A stretch of DNA of 64,000 bases, taken from assembly GCF_003987145.1 (NCBI RefSeq), contig NZ_PIPL01000001.1, forward strand, positions 1,798,001-1,862,000, given 5' to 3'. The stretch is from Aliidiomarina minuta (GTDB lineage: Bacteria > Pseudomonadota > Gammaproteobacteria > Enterobacterales > Alteromonadaceae). The translations under genes were made by a program, and so were the position numbers. Shown piece after piece: positions 51,846-60,701 of this stretch (the first letter of the stretch is position 1; the number at the start of each line of letters is the position of its first letter). The notes under the pieces are model-generated. The model ran no database searches. It saw nothing but the letters and a program-made list of their open reading frames with translations, and was not told the origin of the DNA.

Positions 51846-51960
51846 AACTGTACCCGAGGAAATGGCTTAATTTTACTTAAGATAACATGAGCATGGGGCC
51901 TTTGGCACCTGACTATTCTAATCTGAAGTAAGCACTTACCACGATAAACAAGGATGTGAT

Positions 51961-52644
51961 ATGCAACGTACCTCAATTAAGAACTGGCCAGTATTGGAGC
52001 GGCCCCGGGAAAAATGTCAGCAGCAGGGTGCTAAAGCACTCAGCGATGCCGAATTACTGGCTATATTGTTCGGCACCGGGGCTGGCGGTCAGGATGTATT
52101 AAGCTGGAGCCGCTCTCTTTTGCAACAAAGCGGCAGCCTGGGTGAGTTACTGACACTGCCGACTGACAAACTACTCAGTCTTAAAGGCATAGGCCCGGCC
52201 CGTTGTTTTCAACTGCAGGTTATTATGGAGCTGGCAAAGCGTTATCTGGCCAGCACTTTGCAGCAGGGAGAAGGTTTTACCCGGCCGGAGCTGGTTCGGG
52301 ATTACCTGGCCACCCAGTTACGCCATCAGCCCCGTGAAGTATTCGCTATTTTACTACTCGACAGCCAGCACCGGCTACTGCAGTTTGTCGAACTCTTTCA
52401 CGGCACTATTAACGCCGCACCGGTCTATCCCCGTGAGATCATTAAGCTGGTGATGCAATACAACGCCGCAGCAGTCATTCTCGCGCACAATCACCCCTCA
52501 GGAGTGGCAGAGCCTAGCCAGGCAGACCAGAGGGTCACAGAGCGGATTAAAAGCGCTTTACAGACTATAGATGTGAGCCTGCTGGATCATTTTGTAATAG
52601 GGACTGAAGGGACCGTTTCTTTTGCTGAGCGAGGGATCTTATAA
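51961..52644 (+). CDS. radC: RadC family JAB-domain protein
   Basis: This 227-residue protein has an N-terminal helix-hairpin-helix region (LSLKGIGPARCFQL) and a C-terminal JAB1/MPN-like domain with the metal motif HNHPSG and nearby D (AEPSQADQ). It was named for radiation sensitivity but the repair role is doubtful; the protein is upregulated in competent cells of other bacteria. It stands alone and ends at a bidirectional terminator. Confidence 0.93.
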   Translation: MQRTSIKNWPVLERPREKCQQQGAKALSDAELLAILFGTGAGGQDVLSWSRSLLQQSGSLGELLTLPTDKLLSLKGIGPARCFQLQVIMELAKRYLASTLQQGEGFTRPELVRDYLATQLRHQPREVFAILLLDSQHRLLQFVELFHGTINAAPVYPREIIKLVMQYNAAAVILAHNHPSGVAEPSQADQRVTERIKSALQTIDVSLLDHFVIGTEGTVSFAERGIL

Positions 52645-52674
52645 GTTCACTTTGAGAAGATTTTGATTTTAGAT

Positions 52675-52707
52675 ACTAAAAAGCAGAGACTGGCTCTGCT
52701 TTTTAGT
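52675..52707. terminator. bidirectional terminator between radC and gpsA
   Basis: ACTAAAAAGCAGAG (52675-52688) and CTCTGCTTTTTAGT (52694-52707) form a perfect 14-bp stem with loop ACTGG and Ts in both directions. It reaches the gpsA stop codon. Confidence 0.93.
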
Positions 52708-53726
52708 TAAAGACTTTCTGTAGTCTGCGCGCGGCTCAATAAGTCCTGAGAAGCCTGCATCGGCTCTTTGCCTTCATAGAGCACATAATAAATTTGCTCA
52801 ACAATCGGCATTTCCACATCGTACCGCTTAGCCAGCTCAAATACCTCTTTGGTATTGCGGTAACCTTCCACCGCCTGGCCGATATCAGCCATCGCCTCGT
52901 CAACACTGCGACCTTTACCCAAGCCCATGCCGAAACGGCGATTTCGGGACTGGTTATCAGTACAGGTCAATATAAGGTCACCCAGACCGGCCATGCCAGT
53001 GAAAGTTTCCGGTTTACCACCCACCGCGATACCCAGACGAGTCAGTTCAGCCAGCCCCCGGGTAATAAGCGCAGTTCGGGTGTTTGCCCCAAAACCTATA
53101 CCATCAGCCATGCCGGCACCTATCGCAATCACATTTTTGACCGCGCCACCAAGCTGAATGCCAATAAAATCATCGTTCAGGTAGACCCTGAATGAGCGAT
53201 CGCAATGCAGCATTTCGGACAACTCAGAGACAAAACCCGGTTGGGTAGACGCCACCGCAATAGCCGTGGGCATGCCTTTCGCCATTTCTGCTGCAAAAGT
53301 AGGTCCGGAAAGTACCGCTAAAGGCCGTTCTGGCCCCAGAATATCCACCGCCACATCAGACAATAACCGTCCGGTGCCCGGCTCCAATCCTTTAGTTGCC
53401 CAGGCAACCCTTGCTGTCGGTCGTAAATAAGGCTTGATTTGCTCCAACACCTCAGCGAAACCATAGCTGGGAACCACTATCAAAATAGTGTCTGAACCCT
53501 CCACCGCTTTTGCCAGATCGGCCTCTAACGTAATGCCATCAGGTAAAGGACAGCCCGGCAGATAACGAGAGTTTTCACGCTCGTTCTGCATATTCTGCAT
53601 GTCATCGCTATTGCGACCCCACAGCGTTAAAGCTACGCCTTTACGCGCAATACAAATAGCAAGGGCGGTGCCATAAGACCCCGCCCCCAGTACGGTAATT
53701 GCGCTATTCGCTACCGTTGTATTCAC
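52707..53726 (-). CDS. gpsA: NAD(P)-dependent glycerol-3-phosphate dehydrogenase
   Basis: This 339-residue enzyme reduces dihydroxyacetone phosphate to glycerol-3-phosphate, the substrate of PlsB in this window. The N-terminal Rossmann turn is GAGSYGTAL and the catalytic Lys is in GGAVKNVIAIGAG, with the substrate motif TGMAGLGDLILTC. It follows secB by 11 bases on the same strand, the conserved secB-gpsA pair. Confidence 0.97.
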   Translation of the reverse strand: MNTTVANSAITVLGAGSYGTALAICIARKGVALTLWGRNSDDMQNMQNERENSRYLPGCPLPDGITLEADLAKAVEGSDTILIVVPSYGFAEVLEQIKPYLRPTARVAWATKGLEPGTGRLLSDVAVDILGPERPLAVLSGPTFAAEMAKGMPTAIAVASTQPGFVSELSEMLHCDRSFRVYLNDDFIGIQLGGAVKNVIAIGAGMADGIGFGANTRTALITRGLAELTRLGIAVGGKPETFTGMAGLGDLILTCTDNQSRNRRFGMGLGKGRSVDEAMADIGQAVEGYRNTKEVFELAKRYDVEMPIVEQIYYVLYEGKEPMQASQDLLSRAQTTESL

Positions 53727-53737
53727 TTATAACTCGC

Positions 53738-54250
53738 TTACGCGTCTTGCTTCTGCTCACCAGCAGCTTGTTGTTGCTGTTGCTGCTGTACGTGTTGAGC
53801 AAAGACGGCGTCAAAGTTAACCGGAGCAAGGTTAAGCTGTGGGAAAGTACCACGGGTAACCAGGCTGCTGATAGTTTCACGCGCATAAGGGAACAGAATA
53901 TTAGGACAGAAAGCACCCAGTGTATGGGCGCGGTTCGCTTCTGGCATGTCGTCAGTAATACTGAAGATACCAGCCTGCGAAACCTCACATAAAAATGCAG
54001 TTTCTTCACCGACTGTGTTCTTCGCTGTCAGTGTCAAAATCACTTCATAAACGCCGTCATCCAGTTTTTTGTTGCTTACGTTCATATCGACGTTAAGCTC
54101 TGGTTTCCAATCTTTACGGAAAACATCTGGTGCATTTGGCGCTTCAAAAGAAACGTCTTTTACAAAGATACGCTGAATCGCGAACTGAGGTTTTTGCTGT
54201 TCATCTTGAGCCGCGCCATTTTGCTGCGGTTGTTGCTGTTCGTCAGCCAT
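53738..54250 (-). CDS. secB: protein-export chaperone SecB
   Basis: This 170-residue cytoplasmic chaperone keeps exported proteins unfolded and passes them to SecA. The core reads FAIQRIFVKDVSFEAPNAPD and the C-terminal substrate/SecA part NILFPYARETISSLVTRG. Both ends are Gln-rich: an N-terminal DEQQQPQQ and a C-terminal run of seven Gln, longer than the usual acidic tail. It precedes gpsA; grxC, normally between yibN and secB, is absent. Confidence 0.95.
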   Translation of the reverse strand: MADEQQQPQQNGAAQDEQQKPQFAIQRIFVKDVSFEAPNAPDVFRKDWKPELNVDMNVSNKKLDDGVYEVILTLTAKNTVGEETAFLCEVSQAGIFSITDDMPEANRAHTLGAFCPNILFPYARETISSLVTRGTFPQLNLAPVNFDAVFAQHVQQQQQQQAAGEQKQDA

Positions 54251-54286
54251 AATAATTTCCTACTTAAAAGTTGTTTGAATATAGTT

Positions 54287-54736
54287 TTATTTAGCTTTTT
54301 TGCCAGTCGTTTTCTTTTTGCTGACCGGGAAGCTTGCATTTCTCCATGCATGCATACCGCCTTGCAATACCGAGGCCTCTGAATATTCCTGCTTCGCCAT
54401 GATATTTGCCGCTGTTTTGGCTTGATTACCATGATTGCATACGAAGACGATGGGGGCATCTTTGAATTTTTCAAGAGGTTTGGTTTCACCGGCACGTATT
54501 TTTTCTAGTGGAATATGTCGCGCGCCCTGAATATGACCTGCTGCATATTCTTCTTCAGAACGAACATCGACAAAAACACCATTGCGGTTTGTTGCTATGG
54601 TCGCTTCTTGTGGCGACAAGACTTTCACTGAGGAAAACCGGTACTTAACCAGGTTGGCAATCAGTAAAAGAACAATAATCACCCACGAGGTGCTTAGAAT
54701 GTAATGTTCGGTGGCAAAATCTAATAATTCACTCAT
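54287..54736 (-). CDS. yibN: YibN-like membrane-anchored rhodanese
   Basis: This protein of about 149 residues has an N-terminal membrane helix (about residues 16-33) and a single rhodanese domain with active loop VCNHGNQAKTAA, where the Cys is the predicted persulfide site. It resembles E. coli YibN, which is next to secB/gpsA. The true start is most likely the ATG at 54736; a TTG at 54748 directly follows the AGGAG. Basic C-terminal tail. Confidence 0.9.
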   Translation of the reverse strand: MSELLDFATEHYILSTSWVIIVLLLIANLVKYRFSSVKVLSPQEATIATNRNGVFVDVRSEEEYAAGHIQGARHIPLEKIRAGETKPLEKFKDAPIVFVCNHGNQAKTAANIMAKQEYSEASVLQGGMHAWRNASFPVSKKKTTGKKAK

Positions 54737-54973
54737 GAAATACTGCAACTCCTGTTGAGTCCTGACGTACCTGAGCCTGTCAGCGCCTTATCGGTGCAGT
54801 CGCATTGCCGCTGGCCGAACCCTGAAAGCAGGCAGAAAATCGAGGTCAAGAGTATACCGCCTCAAATTTGAGTTACCAGTAAAATCTGGTCTGAACGGGT
54901 GCTTCACAGGCGTAAATACAGTAAAATACTGTCATCTTTGAAAAACAGCAACTTCAGACCATGAGGCTACTTT

Positions 54974-56536
54974 ATGAGCGCGCCGCAATCTTCAGCTAAA
55001 AAAACTCTCGCCCTGCTAATTCTGGATGGCTGGGGCATTCGCGAAGACACTACCGATAACGCCATCGCCGCCGCTCATACTCCGGTTCTGGACAGCCTCT
55101 ATAAAAATCACCCTAACACCCTCGTCGACGGGTCAGGCATGGCGGTTGGTCTTCCCGAAGGACAAATGGGTAATTCCGAAGTGGGCCATGTCAATCTGGG
55201 TGCCGGACGCATCGTGTATCAGGATCTGACTCGTATCAGCAAAGCAATAGAAGACGGCAGTTTCAATCAGAACCCACAGCTGCAGCAGGCTATTAGCAGT
55301 GCCAAAGCAAATAATGGCCGGGTTCATATCATGGGTTTGTTCTCCCCAGGTGGCGTGCATAGCCATGAGAACCATATGCTGGCTATGGTAAAAATGGCTG
55401 CCGCAGAAGGTGTCGAGGATATTTTGGTCCACGCCTTCCTGGATGGTCGTGATACGCCGCCACGCTCAGCCGATGCCAGTCTGCAACGCTTTGAACATTG
55501 TTTCGCCGAATTGGGCAAGGGTCGCATTGCCAGCCTTTGTGGTCGTTATTTTGCTATGGACCGTGATAATCGATGGGATCGAGTGGAGCGCGCTTACCGG
55601 CTGCTTTGCGAAGCTAAAGCAGACTTTTATTATAACGACGCCCGTCTGGCCCTGAAAGAAGCTTACGAGCGCCAGGAAAGCGATGAATTTGTGCAGCCGA
55701 GCTGGATTGGTGAGCAGCGCCCGATTGCCGACGGCGACAGTGTGATTTTTATGAACTTCAGAGCCGACCGCGCCCGGGAATTAACCCATGCTTTTACCGA
55801 CCAGGAGTTTAGCCACTTTAAACGAGACCAGCATCCGCAACTGGGTTGTTTTGTTATGCTGACCGAATTTGCCGCTGACATTAAAGCTCCAGTCGCGTTT
55901 CCTCCAGAAAGCTTGAATAACGTTCTTGGCGAGTGGCTGGCGAAACACAATCGTACCCAATTACGAATTTCTGAAACTGAAAAGTATGCTCACGTAACCT
56001 TTTTCTTTAGCGGCGGCAGAGAGAACGAATTTGAAGGCGAAAAGCGAGTGCTGATTCCATCACCTCAAGTTGCCACTTATGACCTGCAGCCGGAGATGAG
56101 CTCCACCGAACTAACCGATGCCCTGGTTGAAGCCGTTCACGGTGGCGAATTTGATGTTATTGTCTGTAATTATCCAAATGGCGATATGGTGGGCCATACT
56201 GGTAATTTTGACGCCGCGGTGAAAGCCTGTGAAGCCGTTGATCGTTGCATAGGTCGTGTAGTCGAAGCCTTGCAACAAACCGGTGGCGAATGTCTGATTA
56301 CAGCCGACCACGGCAATGCCGAGCAAATGGAAGATGCCAGCACAGGACAATCGCATACGGCGCATACCAGTATGCCGGTGCCATTCATTTATGTTGGCCG
56401 CGAAGCGACACCAGTAGACGGAGGCCGATTATCTGATGTGGCACCCACTATGCTTCACTTATTAGGACTGGAACAACCTCAGGAAATGACAGGCAAAACG
56501 CTGATGCAGTTAAAACACAAGGAAAATTCAGGTTAA
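54974..56536 (+). CDS. gpmI: 2,3-bisphosphoglycerate-independent phosphoglycerate mutase
   Basis: This 520-residue manganese enzyme interconverts 3- and 2-phosphoglycerate in glycolysis. The alkaline phosphatase-like domain has LLILDGWG, the phosphorylated Ser in GNSEVGHVNLGAGR, and late metal ligands ADHGNAEQM and SHTAHTSMPVP. GRDTPPRSA marks the inserted phosphotransfer domain. It is directly followed (no gap) by envC, as in E. coli gpmM-envC. Confidence 0.97.
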   Translation: MSAPQSSAKKTLALLILDGWGIREDTTDNAIAAAHTPVLDSLYKNHPNTLVDGSGMAVGLPEGQMGNSEVGHVNLGAGRIVYQDLTRISKAIEDGSFNQNPQLQQAISSAKANNGRVHIMGLFSPGGVHSHENHMLAMVKMAAAEGVEDILVHAFLDGRDTPPRSADASLQRFEHCFAELGKGRIASLCGRYFAMDRDNRWDRVERAYRLLCEAKADFYYNDARLALKEAYERQESDEFVQPSWIGEQRPIADGDSVIFMNFRADRARELTHAFTDQEFSHFKRDQHPQLGCFVMLTEFAADIKAPVAFPPESLNNVLGEWLAKHNRTQLRISETEKYAHVTFFFSGGRENEFEGEKRVLIPSPQVATYDLQPEMSSTELTDALVEAVHGGEFDVIVCNYPNGDMVGHTGNFDAAVKACEAVDRCIGRVVEALQQTGGECLITADHGNAEQMEDASTGQSHTAHTSMPVPFIYVGREATPVDGGRLSDVAPTMLHLLGLEQPQEMTGKTLMQLKHKENSG

Positions 56537-57697
56537 ATGATACTCAAGCGCTGTTCCCAATTGCTGTCAGCATTTCTGTTGGCGTTATTAATGACGCTGG
56601 CTTTGCCCCTTGCTGCGGCTGACACCGAAGAAGAATATGCGCGTGCTGCAGCTGAGCTGGAAGCTCTGCAAAAGGAAATTGAATCGCGTCGCAAATCAGT
56701 GCAGCGTCGCCAGCAAAGACTGTCGGGTATCGAGCGCGACCTGCAGAGTATTGAGAGTAAAATCAACGAGAGTACGCAGCAAATTCAACGTACCGAACGT
56801 CAGCTGGAAGAAAATCAAGAGCGCATCGCTGAGTTGGAACGGGAAGAAAGCGTACTCGAAGAACAACTGCAGGTTCAGGCCGAGTTACTGGCTGATCAAA
56901 TAGAAAGCGCCTACCGCTCAGGTAGTCACGATTTTGTGCAGATGCTGCTTAATCAGCAGGATCCTTCTCGTATTGAGCGCTTACTTACCTATTATCGTTA
57001 TTTTAATGACGCTCGTATGCAGCAACTGCAAGAACTGCATGCTACTGAGCAGGAATTAGCGGAGGTGGTCGCGGAAGTAGCGAGACAAAGGGACAACCTG
57101 ACCGCTGCCATAGCCCGCCAACAGCGTCAGCGAAATACTTTAGAAGAACAAAAAGAAGAACAGGAAAGCAGTGCTCGCCAACTACGCGTGGCGCAGCAAA
57201 CGGAAGAAACCGAGCTTACCGACTTACTGCAGAATGAACAGGAGTTAACTGAACTTCTGGCAGTACTTGACGATGTACTTAGTCAGCAGCAAATCGACCT
57301 GGCGGGGCTCGGCTCTTTGCGTAATAGTCTGAGCTGGCCAACTGAAGGCTCTATTCGACATGGTTACGGTCAACGTCGCAGCGGCGAGGTAAACTGGAAA
57401 GGTGTAGTTATTAACACCAATACCGAACAGCCGGTAAAAGTTATTGCTGATGGCCGGGTTTTGTTCTCCGACTGGTTACGTGGTTTTGGTCTGGTGATTG
57501 TAGTCGACCATGGCGAAGGTTATATGAGTCTGTATGGCTATAATCAGTCGCTAACCCGAGATGTGGGTGAAGAAGTTCGTCGGGGCGATACTATTGCTTT
57601 AACCGGCCAAAGTGGAGGCCAGGAAAGATCAGGACTCTACTTTGAAATTCGCCACGAGGGTAATCCCATCGATCCCGTGCGCTATATTCGTCGCTGA
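56537..57697 (+). CDS. envC: murein hydrolase activator EnvC
   Basis: This 386-residue periplasmic protein has a signal peptide (cleavage about 28), a long coiled coil (about 30-250) and a degenerate LytM domain (GSIRHGYGQRRSGEVNWKG to YFEIRHEGNPIDP) lacking full zinc ligands (YGYNQSL where an active peptidase has His). EnvC activates the amidases AmiA/B at the septum when recruited by FtsEX, which are also encoded here. Start ATG abuts the gpmI stop. Confidence 0.95.
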   Translation: MILKRCSQLLSAFLLALLMTLALPLAAADTEEEYARAAAELEALQKEIESRRKSVQRRQQRLSGIERDLQSIESKINESTQQIQRTERQLEENQERIAELEREESVLEEQLQVQAELLADQIESAYRSGSHDFVQMLLNQQDPSRIERLLTYYRYFNDARMQQLQELHATEQELAEVVAEVARQRDNLTAAIARQQRQRNTLEEQKEEQESSARQLRVAQQTEETELTDLLQNEQELTELLAVLDDVLSQQQIDLAGLGSLRNSLSWPTEGSIRHGYGQRRSGEVNWKGVVINTNTEQPVKVIADGRVLFSDWLRGFGLVIVVDHGEGYMSLYGYNQSLTRDVGEEVRRGDTIALTGQSGGQERSGLYFEIRHEGNPIDPVRYIRR

Positions 57698-57698
57698 T

Positions 57699-57950
57699 TT
57701 ACTGGGTCAAAGATTCCAGCTGGATTAGCAGACCCAGCGCCTGCTCACGACTGTCACCACAAATATCAGCATCCGCTTTAAACTGCTCGCATACAGCCGG
57801 CCGACGTGGATCGCCGAAGAGTTTGCAAAGATTATCGTCATCTAATTGAATACAGCGGGTATTAGCGGGTTTGCCTTGCGGCATGCCTGGAATGGCAGAA
57901 GAGATAGAAGGGGCGACGCAACAGGCGCCGCACCCCTTCCGGCAGTGCAT
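57699..57950 (-). CDS. YkgJ family cysteine cluster protein
   Basis: This 83-residue protein has CRKGCGACCVAPS near the start, a central CIQL and a later LCKLFGDPRRPAVCEQF, making a predicted zinc or Fe-S site of the YkgJ/CxxCxxCC family. Function unknown. It ends two bases from envC and lies 14 bases after rpoH on the same strand. Confidence 0.88.
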   Translation of the reverse strand: MHCRKGCGACCVAPSISSAIPGMPQGKPANTRCIQLDDDNLCKLFGDPRRPAVCEQFKADADICGDSREQALGLLIQLESLTQ

Positions 57951-57964
57951 AACAAAAATGCTGG

Positions 57965-58825
57965 TTATAGCATGGCAGAACGTAGTTTCTTCATCGCGTT
58001 CTGCTCAAGCTGGCGAATACGTTCGGCCGAAACCTGATATTCATCAGCCAGATCCTGCAGGGTAATTTTCTTATCGTCTAACCAGCGCGAACGCACTATG
58101 TGCTGACTACGGTCATCCAGTGCTGACAAAGCATGACTCAGACGCCGGTTTGAATGCGCGTCCCAGTTTTCACTTTCTACCTGAGTCGCAACATCTGCAC
58201 TTTTATCTTCCAGATACTGAGCCGGCGAAAAAGCCGCGCCTTCACGTGCATCATCGTCATCTGAACTCAGTTCAAAAGCCGGGTCATGAGCCGCCATACG
58301 CGACTCCATTTCCATAACCTCTGCACTGCTCACACCTAAAGCTTCCGCAACAGTATCTACTTCTTTACGGTTAAACCAACCCAGGCGCTTTTTCGCTTTG
58401 CGCAGATTAAAAAACAACTTACGCTGAGCTTTGGTCGTGGCGACTTTAACAATGCGCCAGTTGCGTAATACAAATTCGTGAATTTCAGCTTTAATCCAGT
58501 GAACGGCAAAAGAAACCAAACGCACCCCTACAGTAGGGTCAAAACGCTTAACCGCTTTCATCAAACCGATATTGCCTTCCTGAATTAAATCAGCCTGCTG
58601 CAGACCATAACCGGAATAGCCGCGAGCGATATGCACGACAAAACGCAGGTGCGACATAATGAGCTGCTTTGCAGCCGCAAGATCACCTTCATTCTGCAGA
58701 CGTTCTGCCAGTGATTTTTCTTCGTCAGCACTCAGCATTGGTATGCCGTTTACCGATGAAATATAGGCTTCCAGACTACCACTACGTGGAACCGCTAATG
58801 CCATCGAATTTATCTGCGTGCTCAT
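57965..58825 (-). CDS. rpoH: RNA polymerase sigma-32 factor
   Basis: This 286-residue heat-shock sigma factor has region 2 with ADLIQEGNIGLMKAVKRF and region 4 with LQDLADEYQVSAERIRQLEQ. The RpoH-specific box QRKLFFNLRKAKKRLGW is present, which separates it from RpoD and RpoS. It directs transcription of chaperone and protease genes. A sigma-E-type promoter lies upstream at 58885-58912. It belongs to the rpoH-ftsX-ftsE-ftsY cluster. Confidence 0.97.
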   Translation of the reverse strand: MSTQINSMALAVPRSGSLEAYISSVNGIPMLSADEEKSLAERLQNEGDLAAAKQLIMSHLRFVVHIARGYSGYGLQQADLIQEGNIGLMKAVKRFDPTVGVRLVSFAVHWIKAEIHEFVLRNWRIVKVATTKAQRKLFFNLRKAKKRLGWFNRKEVDTVAEALGVSSAEVMEMESRMAAHDPAFELSSDDDDAREGAAFSPAQYLEDKSADVATQVESENWDAHSNRRLSHALSALDDRSQHIVRSRWLDDKKITLQDLADEYQVSAERIRQLEQNAMKKLRSAML

Positions 58826-58884
58826 TGAATGTCCTCACTCACGATGAATATAGCTACTACTAAATCCCTTCCCGGGACTGCTAC

Positions 58885-58912
58885 TTAGAACCAGACTACA
58901 CGAAAAAGTTCC
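58885..58912 (-). promoter_or_regulatory. sigma-E-type promoter of rpoH
   Basis: On the minus strand GGAACTT, 15 bases, and TTCTAA fit the sigma-E consensus GGAACTT-N15/16-GTCTAA. E. coli rpoH P3 has the same arrangement with 15 bases between GAACTT and GTCTGA. The predicted start would be about 50 bases before the ATG. A second candidate further upstream is an extended -10 (TGCTAGTAT) with TTGAGA at 58948-58953. Confidence 0.75.
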
Positions 58913-59010
58913 AATAGGGGTTAGTATACTAGCAGAGACCCCGACGATCTCAAGCGCTATATATATTGCTTTATTGTAAGCTATTGTACGAAAAAAAGAT
59001 TACAACTGGA

Positions 59011-59997
59011 TTACCGTGGTTCAATTTCCGCCACATGCCGACGCACTGCCAGCCAGGACCCCAACAATCCCAGTCCTACCGCGATACACCAGAGTATAAG
59101 TAATTCATTAAAAGTCAGGCCCTGCAAACGAAACTGGCTATCATACAGCTCAGTCACCCTAAGCACGGCAGCGCGCAACCACCAGACCAAGAGAATGGTG
59201 GCTATCCAGGCGATAAAACCACCCACAATGCCATACCATGCTCCGGTATACAGGAAAGGGCGCTGAATATAGCTATTGGTGGCCCCTACCAGCTTCATGA
59301 TCATGATTTCATCGCGCCGGTTAAGAATGCCCAACCTTATAGTGTTGCCGACAATCAGTACTACCGCTATACACAACAATAAAGCCAGCGCCGCCAGGGA
59401 GTCTTCAACCAGGCGCACTAACGCATGCAACCGTTCTATCCAGTCCAAATCCAGTTTCGCGTCGGTGACCTCGCTCTCACGTTCCAGACTGGCCTGTAAA
59501 TCAGCGGCCCTGTTAGAGCTCCTATAGTCCGTCGCGGGAATAACTAATAAAACATCCGGCAATGGATTGCTTTCCAGATAGTCAATGGCGCTGCCAAAAC
59601 CCGAGTATTCACGGAATTCCCGTAATGCTTCATCGCGGGAAATCCAGCTGACACTACTTACTTCATCTTTAAGCTCAACCCGACGCTTAAAAGTCTCCAC
59701 CTGTTCGGTGTTCAGCTCTTTTTGTAGAAACAGCGTAATCTCCGACGCGGTTTCCCATTGAGCACCCACCGCCTGGCTGTTTTTGACGACCACATACAAA
59801 GTAGCAGGCAAGGTCAGGCTAAGTCCTAACACAGCAATGGTCATCATCGACGCAAAAGGTGTACGTGCCAGCTCGCCTAAACTACCAATGGCCTGTTGTG
59901 CATTAGTCACCCAGAACATGATAAAACGCCGGAACTGAGTGATTTGATTAGTCACCGCCCCTTGTTTAGGACTTTTATTGCGAAATAAAAAACTCAT
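59011..59997 (-). CDS. ftsX: cell division protein FtsX
   Basis: This 328-residue membrane protein has a cytoplasmic N-terminus, one membrane helix, a periplasmic domain (about 75-185, which in E. coli recruits EnvC) and three C-terminal helices. It is the permease-like partner of FtsE. Family marks are MMTIAVLGLSLTLPATLYVV and MKLVGATNSYIQRPF. It overlaps ftsE by four bases. Confidence 0.95.
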   Translation of the reverse strand: MSFLFRNKSPKQGAVTNQITQFRRFIMFWVTNAQQAIGSLGELARTPFASMMTIAVLGLSLTLPATLYVVVKNSQAVGAQWETASEITLFLQKELNTEQVETFKRRVELKDEVSSVSWISRDEALREFREYSGFGSAIDYLESNPLPDVLLVIPATDYRSSNRAADLQASLERESEVTDAKLDLDWIERLHALVRLVEDSLAALALLLCIAVVLIVGNTIRLGILNRRDEIMIMKLVGATNSYIQRPFLYTGAWYGIVGGFIAWIATILLVWWLRAAVLRVTELYDSQFRLQGLTFNELLILWCIAVGLGLLGSWLAVRRHVAEIEPR

Positions 59998-60698
59998 AGT
60001 GCGCCACCGCGCTCAAAACCAGCATGCGAATCGCTGGCCAGGCCGTCATCGATCATGCGGCCGTCTTTTAAGGTAAGTGTGCGATAACGCATACGAGCGA
60101 TAAGACCTAAGTCATGGCTGGCAATTAAAACGGAAACTCCAACGCTATTGAACGACTCAAATAACCGCATGATATCCATGGAAAGTTTAGGATCCAGATT
60201 ACCGGTAGGCTCATCCGCCAGCAGCAGAGGTGGCTTGTTCACAATAGCCCGCGCGATACCAACCCGTTGCTGCTCACCACCGGACAGCATGATTGGATAA
60301 TGACGCTCTTTACTACTCAGGCCGACTTTATCCAGCGCCGCCTGCACCCGCTTGCGGGCTTCTTTATGGCTATAACCTTCAATCAATAATGGTAGTGCCA
60401 CATTGTCATGTACTGTTTTATCCATCAGCAACCTGTGGTCCTGAAAGATCATACCGATATCGCGACGTACAAAAGGTACTTGCCTGCTTTTCACTTTACG
60501 TAAATCATGACCGTTAATCAGGACCCGCCCTACAGTTGGACGCTCCATCAGAGCTATCAAACGCAGTAAGGTACTTTTCCCCGCTCCTGAGTGGCCAGTC
60601 AGAAACGCCAGTTCTCCGGCGCGCAGATGAAAATTGACCTGGTTTAAGGCCTGAAAACCGCCGGGGTATGTTTTACTGACCTGCTCAAATTTAATCAT
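59994..60698 (-). CDS. ftsE: cell division ATP-binding protein FtsE
   Basis: This 234-residue ABC-type ATPase has Walker A GHSGAGKST (about 36-44), signature LSGGEQQRVGIARAI and Walker B LLLADEPTGNLD. With FtsX it couples ATP hydrolysis to EnvC-amidase activation at the division site. It overlaps ftsX by four bases and follows ftsY by three bases. Confidence 0.96.
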   Translation of the reverse strand: MIKFEQVSKTYPGGFQALNQVNFHLRAGELAFLTGHSGAGKSTLLRLIALMERPTVGRVLINGHDLRKVKSRQVPFVRRDIGMIFQDHRLLMDKTVHDNVALPLLIEGYSHKEARKRVQAALDKVGLSSKERHYPIMLSGGEQQRVGIARAIVNKPPLLLADEPTGNLDPKLSMDIMRLFESFNSVGVSVLIASHDLGLIARMRYRTLTLKDGRMIDDGLASDSHAGFERGGAL

Positions 60699-60701
60699 TA
60701 A

